Below, one piece after another: positions 1 through 11,159 of a stretch of 64,000 nt of DNA (positions are counted from its first letter, which is position 1; every line of letters starts with the position of its first letter). Position numbers and translations under genes: made by a program. The notes under the pieces were generated by a model. It was not told the origin of the DNA and ran no database searches. It saw nothing but the letters and a program-made list of their open reading frames with translations. Source of the stretch: Rhyacophila brunnea (taxonomy: Eukaryota; Arthropoda; Insecta; Trichoptera; Rhyacophilidae); NCBI GenBank assembly GCA_022495005.1, contig JAGYXB010001569.1, forward strand, positions 2,728,001 to 2,792,000, read 5' to 3'.

Positions 1-782
1 TGGACACACAAGAAAAAATGTGTACTGAACAAACAAGAATACGAGCTAATAAAAACGTGGTAAAAATACGACACCCGACGGGACTTGAACCTGTATCTGC
101 TGGATTCGCGCCAGTATGCTTTTCCAATTATTAAGCTACATCATAGCGAATTCATTGTAATGACATTACAAGAAGTATGACAAGAAGCTCCTCTTTAATT
201 GACTGCAAGGAAAAGGAGAATCACGGAACCTAGACTGAGGTGAATGGAGCTATGTATTATGATGCACATAATCCCTTAGTAAAATAAGCTTACGGCATAA
301 ACAAGGTTTATGGAGCAGGGCAAGACCCTTAATGAGTTGGTTTTCTTCGAAAGTAAATAAAAGCAAGGACCGGCTCTCCAAAATATTATGTATCCAGAGG
401 GGTCTGTAGTTCTTTGTCCGTGAAGACAGAATATATAACAATAATTTGGAGAGGCTCATCATCAGCGAAAACATTGAGGATCGACGCGTAAGGGGAATGG
501 CAGATGACAGAGATCGCCGCTGATATTACAGCTTTTGAATAATCCTCAATAGTGGGGAAGGCTAACGAAAAATAAGCAAACAGGTGGAAGTGGTGCAACA
601 CACAGCACTTAGGTGTTTGTTATTGAGATTAGTTTGATAGTGTAATAAGAAGACGTAAGGAATAGCTACATGGCCGGAGCTAGCAGATAAATAGGGGGTA
701 ACAGGAAAAATAATGTCCTAACTTAAAATACGAAACCCTCACCTACCATGAATATAGCGAACATACAGAAATAATTATCCTG
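1..782. other. no gene; 3' tail of dispersed repeat R at 30-60, then tRNA-like unit
   Basis: The first 60 bases (AGAATACGAGCTAATAAAAA) match the end of repeat R seen at about 7049-7070. Apart from the tRNA-like unit at 70-142, I see no coding or repeat structure that I can name in 146-782. Confidence 0.4.
70..142 (-). repeat. tRNA-like SINE head (second tRNA-derived type)
   Basis: On the minus strand an A-box-like TAGCTTAATAATTGG (124-138) and a good B box GGTTCAAGTCC (81-91) are spaced as in a tRNA. The TGTCGTATTTTT tail recurs at 47297-47365 (minus) and near 14950-14972 (plus), so it is a dispersed SINE type, not a single tRNA gene. Confidence 0.5.
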
Positions 783-1039
783 GAGCGCTCGAAATGGAAA
801 ATTTTGTAACACGGAACGCTCAATAATTTTCCGAAAATATTAACATACCTACCTACATACTAGTTACTTAAATCTAATTTTATGTAAGTATATTTTATAA
901 AAAAACAAGTGTGGTGGATTTTTTTGTTAAAGGTATTACTTGTGGTTTATCTGGCTCAGATAGTCAAATTAATTTTTCCATGAGACGGAGCGATAATTTT
1001 GGGATAACCGGAACAGCGCTCCGATCATTTCGAGCCCTG
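783..1039. mobile_element. non-autonomous hAT-like MITE (CAGGGCTCGAAATG type)
   Basis: Ends read GCGCTCGAAATGG on the left and CATTTCGAGCCCTG on the right, the same termini as the element at 61654-61903 but in opposite orientation. The interior is AT-rich and non-coding. A clean duplication at this copy is not visible. Confidence 0.5.
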
Positions 1040-2417
1040 TATCTCGCCTTATTCCTGTGATTGGATTTAAGGTACATAGGTACTTCATATTTCGTTAATT
1101 TGTTTACTTTCCATTACCTATAATATAGGTACTTAAATTATTCAATAAAACATAATATTGAATAGATAGATACCTAAAATAAACCTCCAATTGAGTTTAT
1201 CAAAATGTTCAATAATTTATGATTGCCACGGTAGATAGGTAGATTCTAGGTATCTGTTTATTATTATTATTATTTTTATCTCAAAATATATTCCTTTTCA
1301 TTCCTTACCAATAAATAAAAATATTATTAACTAAGTACCTAGGTATAATAAAATAATAATTTATTTAATATATTGGAGTTAATGCGATTATATTTTCAAA
1401 GATTAATCCATTAATTCATTACCTATAAATACTAAATGTTTAGTAGGTGCTTCGATTGCCCTCTATCATAAGCAACCTCACAATTATTTATACGAGTATT
1501 GATATGTTATTTAACTGTTGTACAATTATTGATAACGTAATTATTTATTACAAAGGAATTAAAGATATTATTTTAAAAAAATGGAAGAAAGTAAAAATAT
1601 TATCAAGAAGGAAATATTAGGGAAAATATAATTTAATGTTCAGTGCTCAGTAGCCATAGACAGTATAATAGTCTATGCCATAGACTAATATACCTAGTGG
1701 CAACTCCAACTGTCAGTGAGTTCATTTGGTTTTTCTGCGAAGTGGAGTAATTCTCGGCTGTCAAACAAATTTGAAGGCCGTCATTAAATTTGTACATTAC
1801 GAAAAACAAAAACCGGTCGCTTAAATGACAATGTGAGACTCCGGATCGCATTTACAGTAAGTAAAACAATCATTCTCCTCCGTTTTGTGTTATTTTAATA
1901 CGCGTTCTGCAACAAATTTTCCGCGATTGCAATAACACTGTTATATACCAATCTATTTGTTGTTGTAATTTGGTCAAAAGTGGTTTTAAAAAGGGAAAGT
2001 TGTTAATTAATACGATGTCTTCACTCAAGCGAATCTTGGATGTTATTTGGTGATGCTTGAAGGTAACCTCACAAGAATGTATTTATAACAGAATTGGGAC
2101 GTCTATTTATATAAAAAGGTGCATTCAAAATTGTGTAGGGCTTCTTGACGGTTATTTCTCGCAAAGTTATAACTGTTTTTTTTTTGCACCAATAACATAC
2201 TCGCTTATTTATGATTAATATCAAATGCTAGGAACTTATATGTAAATGTTGTTTTATAAATTCATAAGACAGATTCTATTTCATTAATAACATTTTTAAT
2301 GCAGGTATGTATAAAATTTCATCATAGCGTCTCACCAACGATGTTTTACTTCTATAGGTCTCTATAGATGGAGCCTTAATATATGAAATTTAATCAAAAA
2401 AAAAGATCTGCTGATTA
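1040..2417. other. AT-rich DNA without a recognised gene
   Basis: Poly-AT, TTATTATTA and TAGGTACTTA-like runs only. A short self-complementary stretch around TCTATGCCATAGACTA lies at about 1672-1687. No coding signal found. Confidence 0.4.
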
Positions 2418-3140
2418 CAATGGCGAAGAGTGAAGGTAGGCTGTTAAGATCCGACATAAATAGTGCACACTTAACTTTGTCAGTCATACGTATTTGTTTT
2501 CAACGAACTAAGACTATAAATTACAGATAGTGTTGGTTAGTTTTTAAAAAAACAATTAAACCCTGCCTAAACCAAACCATAATTATTAAATTGAATTAAT
2601 AATACAATGCATTTCCACCATGACTTGACAGTTAACACAATACAAGAAACCAAACCATAATAGTTTACGTATGTAATGGACGATCTGACAAAAATAGTGC
2701 ACTCTATTCAGTCATTCATATTTGTTTCCATTGAACTAGGAATACAAATTGCAGATGGTGCTGTTTAGTTTTCAAAATTTAATTAAACCCAGCGTAAACC
2801 AAGCCATAATAGATAATAATCAAAAAATATTTTTGTCTGCCTACCCAACTAGATAGTAGAATATTTTTTTTATATACTATGGTTTGTTTTATGCAGGGAT
2901 TAATGGATTTTAATAAACTAATCAACACAATTTGTAATATGTATTCTTAACCTTTTTTTGCCTTAAAATATTACTTACTATGGCAGTATCTGACGGGCTG
3001 CAGATTTCTAGAATATTTGGAAGCCATAAGTAATACATAATAATCAAAAAATATTTTCATTTACCTACCCTACTAGATAGAAGAATATTTTTTATGTTAA
3101 TTACTAACTTAATTCAATGAAAACAATTAAGTATTGATAC
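2418..3140. mobile_element. hAT-type MITE family A, partial copy
   Basis: Begins CAATGGCGAAGAGTGAAGG (one end of family A), continues with the family's GGCTGTTAAGATCCGACATA and GTTGGTTAGTTTTTAAA blocks and repeats its interior twice. The right-hand end is missing, so the copy is rearranged or truncated. Confidence 0.6.
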
Positions 3141-3419
3141 CAAATACAACCCCTCGCGAAGAGACGTCCCCAATCCCATATCAGAAAGCTTACATAAAAC
3201 AACGACTACCGTCCCGTAAAATCACTATATGCCCCGCAAGTTTGCAACCCCTGCGGGTCTATTCTATACACAAGGATGCTTTCGGTCCCCTACAGCAGTG
3301 CTCCGCAACCGGTGTGCCGCCAGACGATGCTAGGTGTGCCGCGGTGCAATAGCCAAATTTTCATATATGGCTGGTAATATATTTGAGCACCTGCAAGAAC
3401 TTAAGGCCATGCATTAGTT

Positions 3420-3777
3420 GAGGCACGGTCTAAAAAGATCGTCGCTAGGCGATGCGCGGATTGCGGGTGGCGGGTGAAAATGACGCCTGTCAAATGAAAT
3501 ATTAATTGTCATATAAATCCAACATACGTCCATTTTATGTTCTGTTTATTGTTTTATTAGTAACAATAATAATATATTCATTGACATGTTTTCTTTTTAA
3601 AGTAAATGGGTAACGCTTTTAGTCATCTTTACACGATTTTAGAATTAATTGACCCGTCGCCATCACGCAGCAAAGTGACGTGTTCCTGGGTCAACATTCT
3701 CTCATTGAATGGCAGCGAGTCCAAAATTTCGTCGCGCGTACAGTTGAAAATTATTTGGCGTTTCACTGATGCGTCAC
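3420..3777. repeat. dispersed repeat Q, copy 1
   Basis: About 360 bp shared with 47370-47735: GGCACGGTCTAAAA, TATTCATTGACATGTTTTC, AGTAAATGGGTAACG and TAGTTGAAAATTATTTG-type blocks occur in the same order. Non-coding; a MITE is likely. Confidence 0.65.
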
Positions 3778-3941
3778 CTTAATAAAATAATGCAAGGTCA
3801 GAATGAAAATATATTGACAAGCTCTGATAAATTAGAAGAAGTCAAAAATAAAATGGAACTTTGGCAAAAGGAGTTAAGACAAGGATAGACCACCATTGAA
3901 AACAAGCAATTAATTTTATATCCGTCTCAAAAACATTTAAC

Positions 3942-4200
3942 TTTGCTGCAAAAGAAATTTTATCAGTACTTTCATACAATAAATGCGACAGGATACGAAA
4001 CCCGTTTGCAACCAATGCCGAAAATTCTATAGAAGCGCTTTTCCTATAAATTCGAGAGGAATTTGTTGAATTGATAAACGATGGGACGCTAAAACTGAAG
4101 TTCGCCGATGTTCCATTGGCTATTTTCTGGATTTCGGTTAATAAAAAATATCCTCGGATTTCCGACAAGGCTATCGCAGATCAGCTCCCATTTTTGAGTC
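3942..4200 (+). pseudogene. decayed hAT (ZBED5-like) transposase fragment
   Basis: Plus-strand translation reads NPFATNAENSIEAL, a stop, then IREEFVELINDGTLKLKFAD and FWISVNKKYPRISDKA..LPF. This matches the hAT C-terminal region of ZBED5-type proteins (the EF..L.....LK..F.....FW......YP block before the dimerisation domain). Stops upstream and loss of the following TYLCE block show it is dead. Confidence 0.6.
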
Positions 4201-5469
4201 AAAAAAAGTCGCCTGCGGCGCTATTTTACTACGCTAGTAAGTATTAATATTTTAAAACATGTGATTGTAGGCACAATTTATTATTATTATATCAATAATC
4301 GACAAATAATTATTCCTAACCGACAACTTACCATAATTATATTAATAGAATATAACCATACAAAAAATCGCTAAACATAAAATCAATACCTTGAAGTTAA
4401 AGTCCCTCCACCAAACCCGCCCCGTACCACCCCTGGTCTTAATCGAGAGTATCACGTGACCCATCAATTGGTGATGTGAAGCATCTAAGAATTGGCCTGG
4501 GAGTGTCCTGGGAGAAAGTGCCCAAGACTTATTAATTTTACCTCGAACACTATTTGAAAAACGCTATTTTAGAGTATCACACTGTCTTTAACTTTAGCGA
4601 TAGGTAGGGGGGCCCGCCAAAGATCTTGGGCTGGGGTCCCCCTTCAGGATGTGGAGTCCATGTTTTGGTGTAAAAATTGTTTTACGTGTGGTGTGCCGCG
4701 GAATTCTGGGAAGACCTTTGGTGTGCCATGCATTGGAAAAGGTTGCGGAGCACTGCCTTACGGCAACTAAATAGGGTAGGAAAATATCAAATAATTAACA
4801 CTTATTGTAACAATTACAATAAGTTAACCATCTGAACTGTCAAAACTGTCTATCTCGATCTAAAATTTATCACAGCCAAGAGAGGTGCCGTTACTTATTG
4901 TAACAATTATAACAAAATTATTGTAATTGTCACAATAAGTGTTATAATTCGATACTTTCCTACCCTATTTAGCTGCCGTAGCGGACCGAAAGCAGCCTTG
5001 TGTATAGAATAGACCCACTGAGAGATATCACTAAATAAATATTTCGCAAACGAACACGCATCGACAGCGTTCCCTCACACAGGGCTACGTACCTGACCGC
5101 CTTTCTTAGAAAATACATTCAAGCTTGAATGTTTCAGCCGAGTTTACCGTTCAGAGTTTCAAAAATTTTTCAAGTAAACCCCCCCCGCACACCTTTCAAA
5201 TTGAAGACCCGAGAATGAGAACATGATATAAACCTAAATGTCTAAAAACGGTTTTTCGGTAATTTCATTTTAAAAAAAAAACCTCTATCGATGAGTTTGA
5301 GAACGAGATATAACGAACTCCTACTTTTGCCACAAGATGGCAGTAGTGGTATCAAATTTCAAAAATTTGGTAAAAAATGAGAAAGATATATAAACCATTT
5401 ATATCTCCATTCTAATTCGAACGTCAGTGATATTTTTGTAAGCTGTCATTTCAAAAGTGTCTTCTTAAT

Positions 5470-5643
5470 ATGTCCATTAAAAGTGAAGATATGTTCAAGA
5501 ATATGGAAGATAGTGGCTCTCAGTACATTTTAGAAAGCGAGGAAGAAGAAATTAGTACCCCTCCTCGTCCTAGGAAGACTAAAAAACAACCGGCGAAATT
5601 GTTGAAGATGTTCATCCCCAAAATGAATGAAAAATATTTTTGA
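5470..5643 (+). CDS. small intact ORF, 57 aa, acidic then basic
   Basis: ATG with A at -3, 57 codons and TGA at 5641-5643. The protein opens MSIKSEDMFKNMEDSG, has an acidic run ESEEEE, then a basic stretch PRPRKTKKQPAKLLK. An AATAAA lies about 55 nt after the stop. I recognise no family. It could be a single-exon small gene, the remnant N-terminus of a transposase, or chance. No introns or neighbours support it, so confidence is low. Confidence 0.28.
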   Translation: MSIKSEDMFKNMEDSGSQYILESEEEEISTPPRPRKTKKQPAKLLKMFIPKMNEKYF

Positions 5644-6589
5644 TACTCATATTTTGTAACATTTTTACTTATAAGTGATAAAAAAACATTTATGAAAATA
5701 AATAAGCCAAAAAACGGAATTAATATTCATTTACTTAGTATTTAAAAATAAAATTGATATTGAAAACAGGATAAAGACCAAACACAATTTAATTGATAAA
5801 AAAATATGTATCTGCAAATATTTAATTATTTTTATTATAAAATGTCCAAAACCACTTTAACTATCATGTTACATTCACTTTTTGAATGATAGAATCCTTA
5901 CATATTTTTTAAATCAGTTTATAGGCTCTCCTGTAAAATTCACTATTTGGTCTTTGTATAGTTTTCATTCTCATGTCTTCAATTACTTCCCTTATCTAGT
6001 CCAAAGAAATGAGGATTCCGAAAAGAGAGTAGACTCATATCACTTCCCTCCATTTTGAATGTGAATACCATGCTGTCACTTTTATTTTTAGTGTGGATTT
6101 TAGGACTTGAAGGTGGACAATTAACACACCAGAATTATGATGGAAACGACGAGTTTATTTGATGATAATGTATACTAGATTACTACATTTTATTTAATTT
6201 ATTTTACGGATGGCGAAATCTGCATAGCGCGAGCGAACAGTGTTTTCTGTCTGGTCGCCGGCCACGTTCTGCCGCGCCTAAACAAAACAAACACGGCCGT
6301 TTGCGAAAACACAATGCGGACTTCCCAATATGAAATTTCGCCGGCAAACATTTACAACGTTGCCGGTTTATTAATATTTATTTTCGTAATCAATCCACTC
6401 ACTATTTGTTGGTTTGATATCGATTTGGGCCTCTCCAGATTCACAGAGACATCCCCAAATGGGGACCATACGGGGGTGTAACACTCAGTACAACAATGAC
6501 CACTGAACCGGGATAAATGAAAAACGGCCCTTAACGGCCAGTCCGATATGCGGCGTGTTGACGCCTCATATATCACAATGCAAAACCAC

Positions 6590-7075
6590 GTTTGTTTCAA
6601 TATCATAATAATTACAAGATAAAAAGAACTTTTTATATACAACGTTTTTAAATTTTCTGTTGAATCATATAAACTTGACTTGACTAGCTTAAACAATCAA
6701 AAAAATTTGTACTTGATAGAAATAATACTGAAATGTCAATTTGACATTCATATTGATTTCCATAGTAACGCATGTATATATTAATAATCTAGCTGCTAGG
6801 ACCCCAGACCCTTAGCAACCAATAATAGTGGATTGGATTACGGATTTCTTCCGAAATAACTTTCCATACAAAACAGAATTAACTGAAAATGAACTCAATT
6901 CTGCTTAAAGATGACTAAAAGTATTTAAAAAATGCATTGGCATTGTGTTCTGATATATTCTAAAAGTTTCAAATGTCTAGCTAGTCGGGAAGTTAGTTAA
7001 AAATCGATTGCAAGATTTGTACCGGACAAACAACCACCGGACAAATAAGAATACGAGCTAATAAAAATGTTGTAA
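6590..7075. repeat. dispersed repeat R, copy 1 (inverted partner at 60580-61050)
   Basis: Blocks such as CAAGATAAAAAGAACTTTTT, CCAATAATAGTGGATTGGAT, GAAGTTAGTTAAAAATCGAT and AAGAATACGAGCTAATAAAA recur in reverse complement near 60570-61060. Its first block also occurs alone at 37615-37680. Non-coding. Confidence 0.7.
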
Positions 7076-8069
7076 TAAAAATCAGTGCATCCCTTATCGT
7101 TGTCGTATTAATAATAATTCATTATAACCACCCTTAAATTAATTAACCATCAAATGAACAGTGCAGTGTGAATATACCAAAAGTTAATCCGCCCATAAGT
7201 GACTTGTGACTTGTGAAGAACAAACATTGATTCGAGTCAAATCAATGTTTGTTCTTACTATACTTCTTGCCAATACAATGTTTAACACGAATCCTTGGTT
7301 GCCTCTCTCTCATCACCAAAGTACCAGGAACGAAGCCAACCTTCACACGTGAGTTCATCGTCTTCAGAGTAATAGTATGAATTACCTGGTTCTATACATT
7401 CAGCGAGTCATCTTGCTCTGAGGCCGTGGTCGACAGGCCGCACATACAAATTTCGCGAGTTACCTCGTCTGACTTTAAACTCAAATTACTAGTCACCGTC
7501 GATTGATTTGTATAATCTAAAAAATTAAACACACAGTGACATCTGTTGGAATGATTATGAAATACTAAACCATAAATTATTGGTATTACAGCTTTATCAT
7601 AGTTTACAAGATTGGTAATTGTGCCGCAGATGCCCGCAACGAAAACAGTTTATTCCATGTAGATAATTATATTAAATACCTTTTTCTGTCGGCGCAGATG
7701 CTTTTCGATCCAATAATTGTTAATTTAAAATATGAATTTTTCATACATTTTAGTGCATCTTTATCACAAACTAAGATTATATTAGGTTGGGGTAGGTTAG
7801 GTTAGGTTTGGTTGGTTGGCATATTTACCACAGGATATATATACAGGATGAAAACGATAGGATCATATAAATTGTCGTTGGCTATTTGACGATGAAATTT
7901 ACTGTTTCCTGTCTTTCTATTCCTAAAATTTCCGGTAAAAAAATTCTCTTCTTGGAATTGGGAATGGGAGAATTAGGATATCGGAGTTGAAGGGTGCTGA
8001 ATCGTAAGAATGGAGAGGGAGCATGCCAATTATCAGCCGCTTGACACATTAAACTCTTCGTTATTCCTG
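7076..8069. other. no gene; hairpin and TTAGG-like run
   Basis: Holds the 17-bp hairpin at 7216-7256 and a short stretch of TAGGTTAGGTTAGG at about 7792-7806. The latter resembles the insect telomere unit but is only a few units long. Nothing coding. Confidence 0.4.
7216..7256. other. perfect hairpin, 17-bp stem, 7-nt loop
   Basis: AAGAACAAACATTGATT pairs fully with AATCAATGTTTGTTCTT across the loop CGAGTCA. It may be the end of an inverted-repeat element or chance. The stem is too short for a normal pre-miRNA. Confidence 0.7.
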
Positions 8070-8250
8070 CGCATCTATTCTATACACAAGACTGCTTTCG
8101 GCCGCTATCTAGGGTAGAAAAATTTCCAAGTATTAGCACTTATTGTAACGATTACAATAAGTTAGTTGTAATTGTTACAATAAGTGCTATGTTTTAACAG
8201 CACCTCTGTTGGCTGTGATAAATTTTAGAGTAAGATAGTTAGTTTTGACT

Positions 8251-8824
8251 AAGGCCTGTACAAAAACGATGCATGATCAAAAACGATGATGATGGCAAAT
8301 CGTAGCGAATCGCTTCACATAGTGTCGATAACCTGCGAGCTCGTGTTGCTAAAATTGCTATTTTTTGTGTTAAACATAAAGTCAGTGGTAAATATTTTTA
8401 GCTAATTAAGTAGAAAAGATGGTTCTGTGTGTTGTCTTAAAATGTGGTAGTCGTACTGATAAGCAAGAAGATGGTATTACGTTTCATAGGTAAGTTGATA
8501 CATGTTTGTGATAATTTATTTGTATATTATTATATATTTTAATATCAGTGACCTAGTGTTTCTTTAAAATAACTTAAATTATGGATATCTTTTTCTAATG
8601 GTTGCATTTTGACCGCTTAAAAATACTATATGACGTAAAAAAATAGAAAATTATATTTTAATTCTGAGCGTCTAATTTTAATTCTTGGGCGAGCACTAGC
8701 GAAATGGTCTATGGTCTCGAAAATTTGTAGACGGATGCGTTCGCTCGCCCACAAACCAAATGCAAGGCACGCGGCTTCATTTAGCAATGCAACGGGTGGC
8801 GTCTAGATGTATCTATAGTCTATG
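8251..8824 (+). mobile_element. 574-bp insertion carrying a THAP first exon; P-superfamily-like
   Basis: Flanked by the direct repeat GTTTTGACT (8242-8250 and 8825-8833). Comparison with other copies of MITE P shows this segment is one copy in the uninterrupted state. P elements make 8-bp duplications and encode THAP-domain transposases, which fits, but no matching TIR pair was found. A decayed relative lies at 23030-23365. Confidence 0.5.
8419..8489 (+). pseudogene. THAP zinc-finger first exon with splice donor
   Basis: ATG-led reading frame MVLCVVLKCGSRTDKQEDGI then TFHR, ending at CATAG|GTAAGT, a consensus donor. The C-X4-C spacing and the ITFHR ending are those of a THAP domain's first half, and THAP genes commonly split here. 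The matching second exon is absent inside the element, so this is an orphan exon of a THAP transposase or host THAP gene. Confidence 0.6.
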
Positions 8825-9453
8825 GTTTTGACTGTTTAGACGGCTAACTTAGTGTAATTGTTACAATAAGTGTTAATATTGCGATACTTTCCTACTCTAT
8901 TTAGCTGCCGTAGCGGACCGAAAGCAGTCTTGTGTATAGAATAGATGCGCTGGTGTTGTTTTTAAATGATCATCATTATTTTCTATATCTGGTGTGATGA
9001 GCTTCATACACAGAGGATTTTATACACAGAGAATTTTAACCTTTGAAACACTGATAGAAAATAATAATGTTACCATTATAAACTATAAAATTCTAATCAT
9101 TTAAGTAATTTTATCTTTTACAATAAGGTATTTTTTTTTTTTTTTTAACATATTCTTACTCAGTTTTATTGCATGTTAGGGTTCTATTTGCAACACTTCT
9201 CGTTCTAATATTGTTGAAAAATTGACTTTCAATGACATTTTGTAAAGAAAGATACACTTTAAAGGAATTTTTAGATAGTAGCCTGAAATCTGGCTTTATT
9301 ACATACAAAGTATCAAATCAAAATAATGCGAAACTTTCAAATACGGTTTTTTCCATAATCATTTAGTTTCAAAGATGGCTCGTTTCATGTTAGCCAACAG
9401 CTTTTGGGTCATGTAACTAACATTTTAGTATTATGTCATTTGATTGCATAGGC

Positions 9454-10713
9454 CAGGGGTCAGCAGTTTGCCAAGTGAGAAGAGCCAAATTGTCAAGGAA
9501 ACAGGATAACAACAAAGGTACCAGAGAGCCGTAAATATGTAATATACATAATATGTATATGGATATGAAGATTTTAGGGGGAAAAGTTTAAGATTTATTA
9601 TTAAAAAAAATAATTAGAACGGCGTCCACGCATCGCAAATAGTTAGTTATTTTTAATTGGATACCTAGAGCGGAATGCAGAAACATTTGTCATAACTAAA
9701 ATTTCCTTAGCAGAAAACACTATGCAGAAACATTGTCCTTAGATCATTTCTATTGAAAATAATACCATATTATTTAAAAATTCTCTTTCCTATAGTTTAG
9801 GTAAATTATTTTATAATTGTTAAACGATGACAACTGCATTTTATAAATGCAATAACTATAAATACATATTAATATTTAATTATAATACTCTTATGTTTCC
9901 GTTATAAGTCATTATACGTGATTCCACAGGCATCGCAAGATATTTTTTTAACATGGTAACACTAGCGTCAAGTGTCATTTTATCATCTGGCATCTTGTAT
10001 TTCTGCAGGCTGGCGTATACAAGTAAAATAATATTTTGCAAGTACATGCCAAACGAATTAACACTATCAATATCCATATTGAGATAAATTGTTAAATGAA
10101 TATGAGTGTATGGACTGTTTTATAGCACGCGAATTTATTTTGACAGCAGCTAGCTGTCAGTGGTAAAATGGTAATACGGAAAGAGGTGTGTTCATAACAA
10201 AAGTTGTCTATGGTTAAGGATTCCTTAACTCTATACTCAGTATAGTCTAGTCCTTAGTCCTTTTCGGCGACTTATCCTTAGGATCGAAATCTTAGATTGT
10301 GCATGCCGTTCTTACATGATTGGAAATTTTCATCTGTTATTCTGCTTCTAAGTTTATTGTTTATTTCTTTATTTGGTTCATAGATGAGAATGTTTGTTTG
10401 CATATATATTATGTAGAGCCAAAAATTCTGAGAATACCAAAAGCTAGTTTTTTTAACGCGTCATATGTTTCAGGCAAACTAGTCCATGTATCAAATATTA
10501 TTGTTTCTATTTTAGGAAGTTGTTTTATAGCTGTCCATCAAATCAAATTGGTTTTCTCTCTTTCGAGTTTTTCCAAACGGCTGGTCAGATCTGTGAATTT
10601 GTTGCTCCACAACTTTAGATGAGGTGAATGGATGAGGTTTAGATGGAGCTTATGTCTGAAGAGCGGCAAACGTCTATGCAAAGAGCCACATGCGGCGCTT
10701 CTGCCGACATCTG
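9454..10713. mobile_element. 1.26-kb hAT element with perfect 8-bp TSD
   Basis: Starts CAGGGGTCAGCAGTTTGCC and ends GCCGACATCTG. GCATAGGC stands on both sides (9446-9453, 10714-10721). AGAGCC blocks lie near both ends, as in many hAT elements. The interior is AT-rich, with no transposase that I can recognise; a stretch at 9670-10310 rich in TATGCAGAAACATTGTCC-like blocks may be a further nested element. Confidence 0.75.
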
Positions 10714-10721
10714 GCATAGGC

Positions 10722-11150
10722 GGATTAATCCAAATTTAAGGGTAAACGGTAAGAAAGATCACCGTCACGTTAATTAAGTTTTGAGATAAAAATTAATAAT
10801 TTAAAAGATGTCTTACATGTCAGTTCAATATTAATTACAATCACACTTATATAGTTTTGGAAGAAAACACACGTGTGACAACGATCTTTTGAATTTCAAT
10901 ATTTATTTTTCTTTCGGATGTCAGTGTTGAAATAATGTTTTTTATTATTTTTTTCTAAGTATGCCATATAATAGCTTACAAAATTCTCCACAAGATGGCA
11001 TCATTGAACTCATTTTGCTATTTTTGTGGATGTCTTTCTTTCCAAATGCCCTTCAATTGTTAGTTTGCAGAAACGGCTCAATCCAACATTCACTTTAAAA
11101 CCAGGCTTGATACAAAGATTGAATGGAAATAGTTTATTAATGTTAAAATG
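10722..11150. other. no gene recognised
   Basis: AT-rich sequence between a hAT element and an RTE fragment. No coding or repeat signal that I can name. Confidence 0.35.
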
Positions 11151-11159
11151 ATTAATTTT

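Larger units (their letters stand above)
3296..4755. mobile_element. hAT element with decayed transposase, nested in MITE P1
   Basis: TIRs CAGTGCTCCGCAACC and GGTTGCGGAGCACTG. Flanking 8-mers CCCTACAG and CCTTACGG match at 6 of 8, as for an old 8-bp hAT duplication. Holds a fragment of transposase (see 3990-4200) and a second, independent repeat Q at about 3420-3777. Its right part (4530-4690) resembles 55305-55435. Confidence 0.72.
3255..5016. mobile_element. palindromic MITE family P, copy 1, split by a hAT element
   Basis: Left end GGTCTATTCTATACACAAG and right end CTTGTGTATAGAATAGACC are inverted. Next come CTGCTTTCGGTCCGCTACGG-type arms and CACTTATTGTAACAATTACA blocks. The left arm is interrupted at 3296 by a 1460-bp element. 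Confidence 0.7.
8070..8950. mobile_element. palindromic MITE family P, copy 2, split by a THAP-bearing element
   Basis: Ends GCGCATCTATTCTATACACA and TGTGTATAGAATAGATGCGC are inverted. The middle is broken at 8251-8824 by a 574-bp insertion with flanking direct repeats. Confidence 0.78.

Noticed and set aside
7216..7256. microRNA precursor
   Set aside because: A 17-bp stem is too short for a pre-miRNA; no extended hairpin surrounds it.
7784..7815. Insect telomere repeat (TTAGG)n
   Set aside because: Only two or three units, irregular, far from any sequence end. It looks like a short interstitial or chance run.
10320..10622. 100-codon plus-strand frame within the hAT element
   Set aside because: No transposase motif, hydrophobic AT-rich composition; treated as chance.
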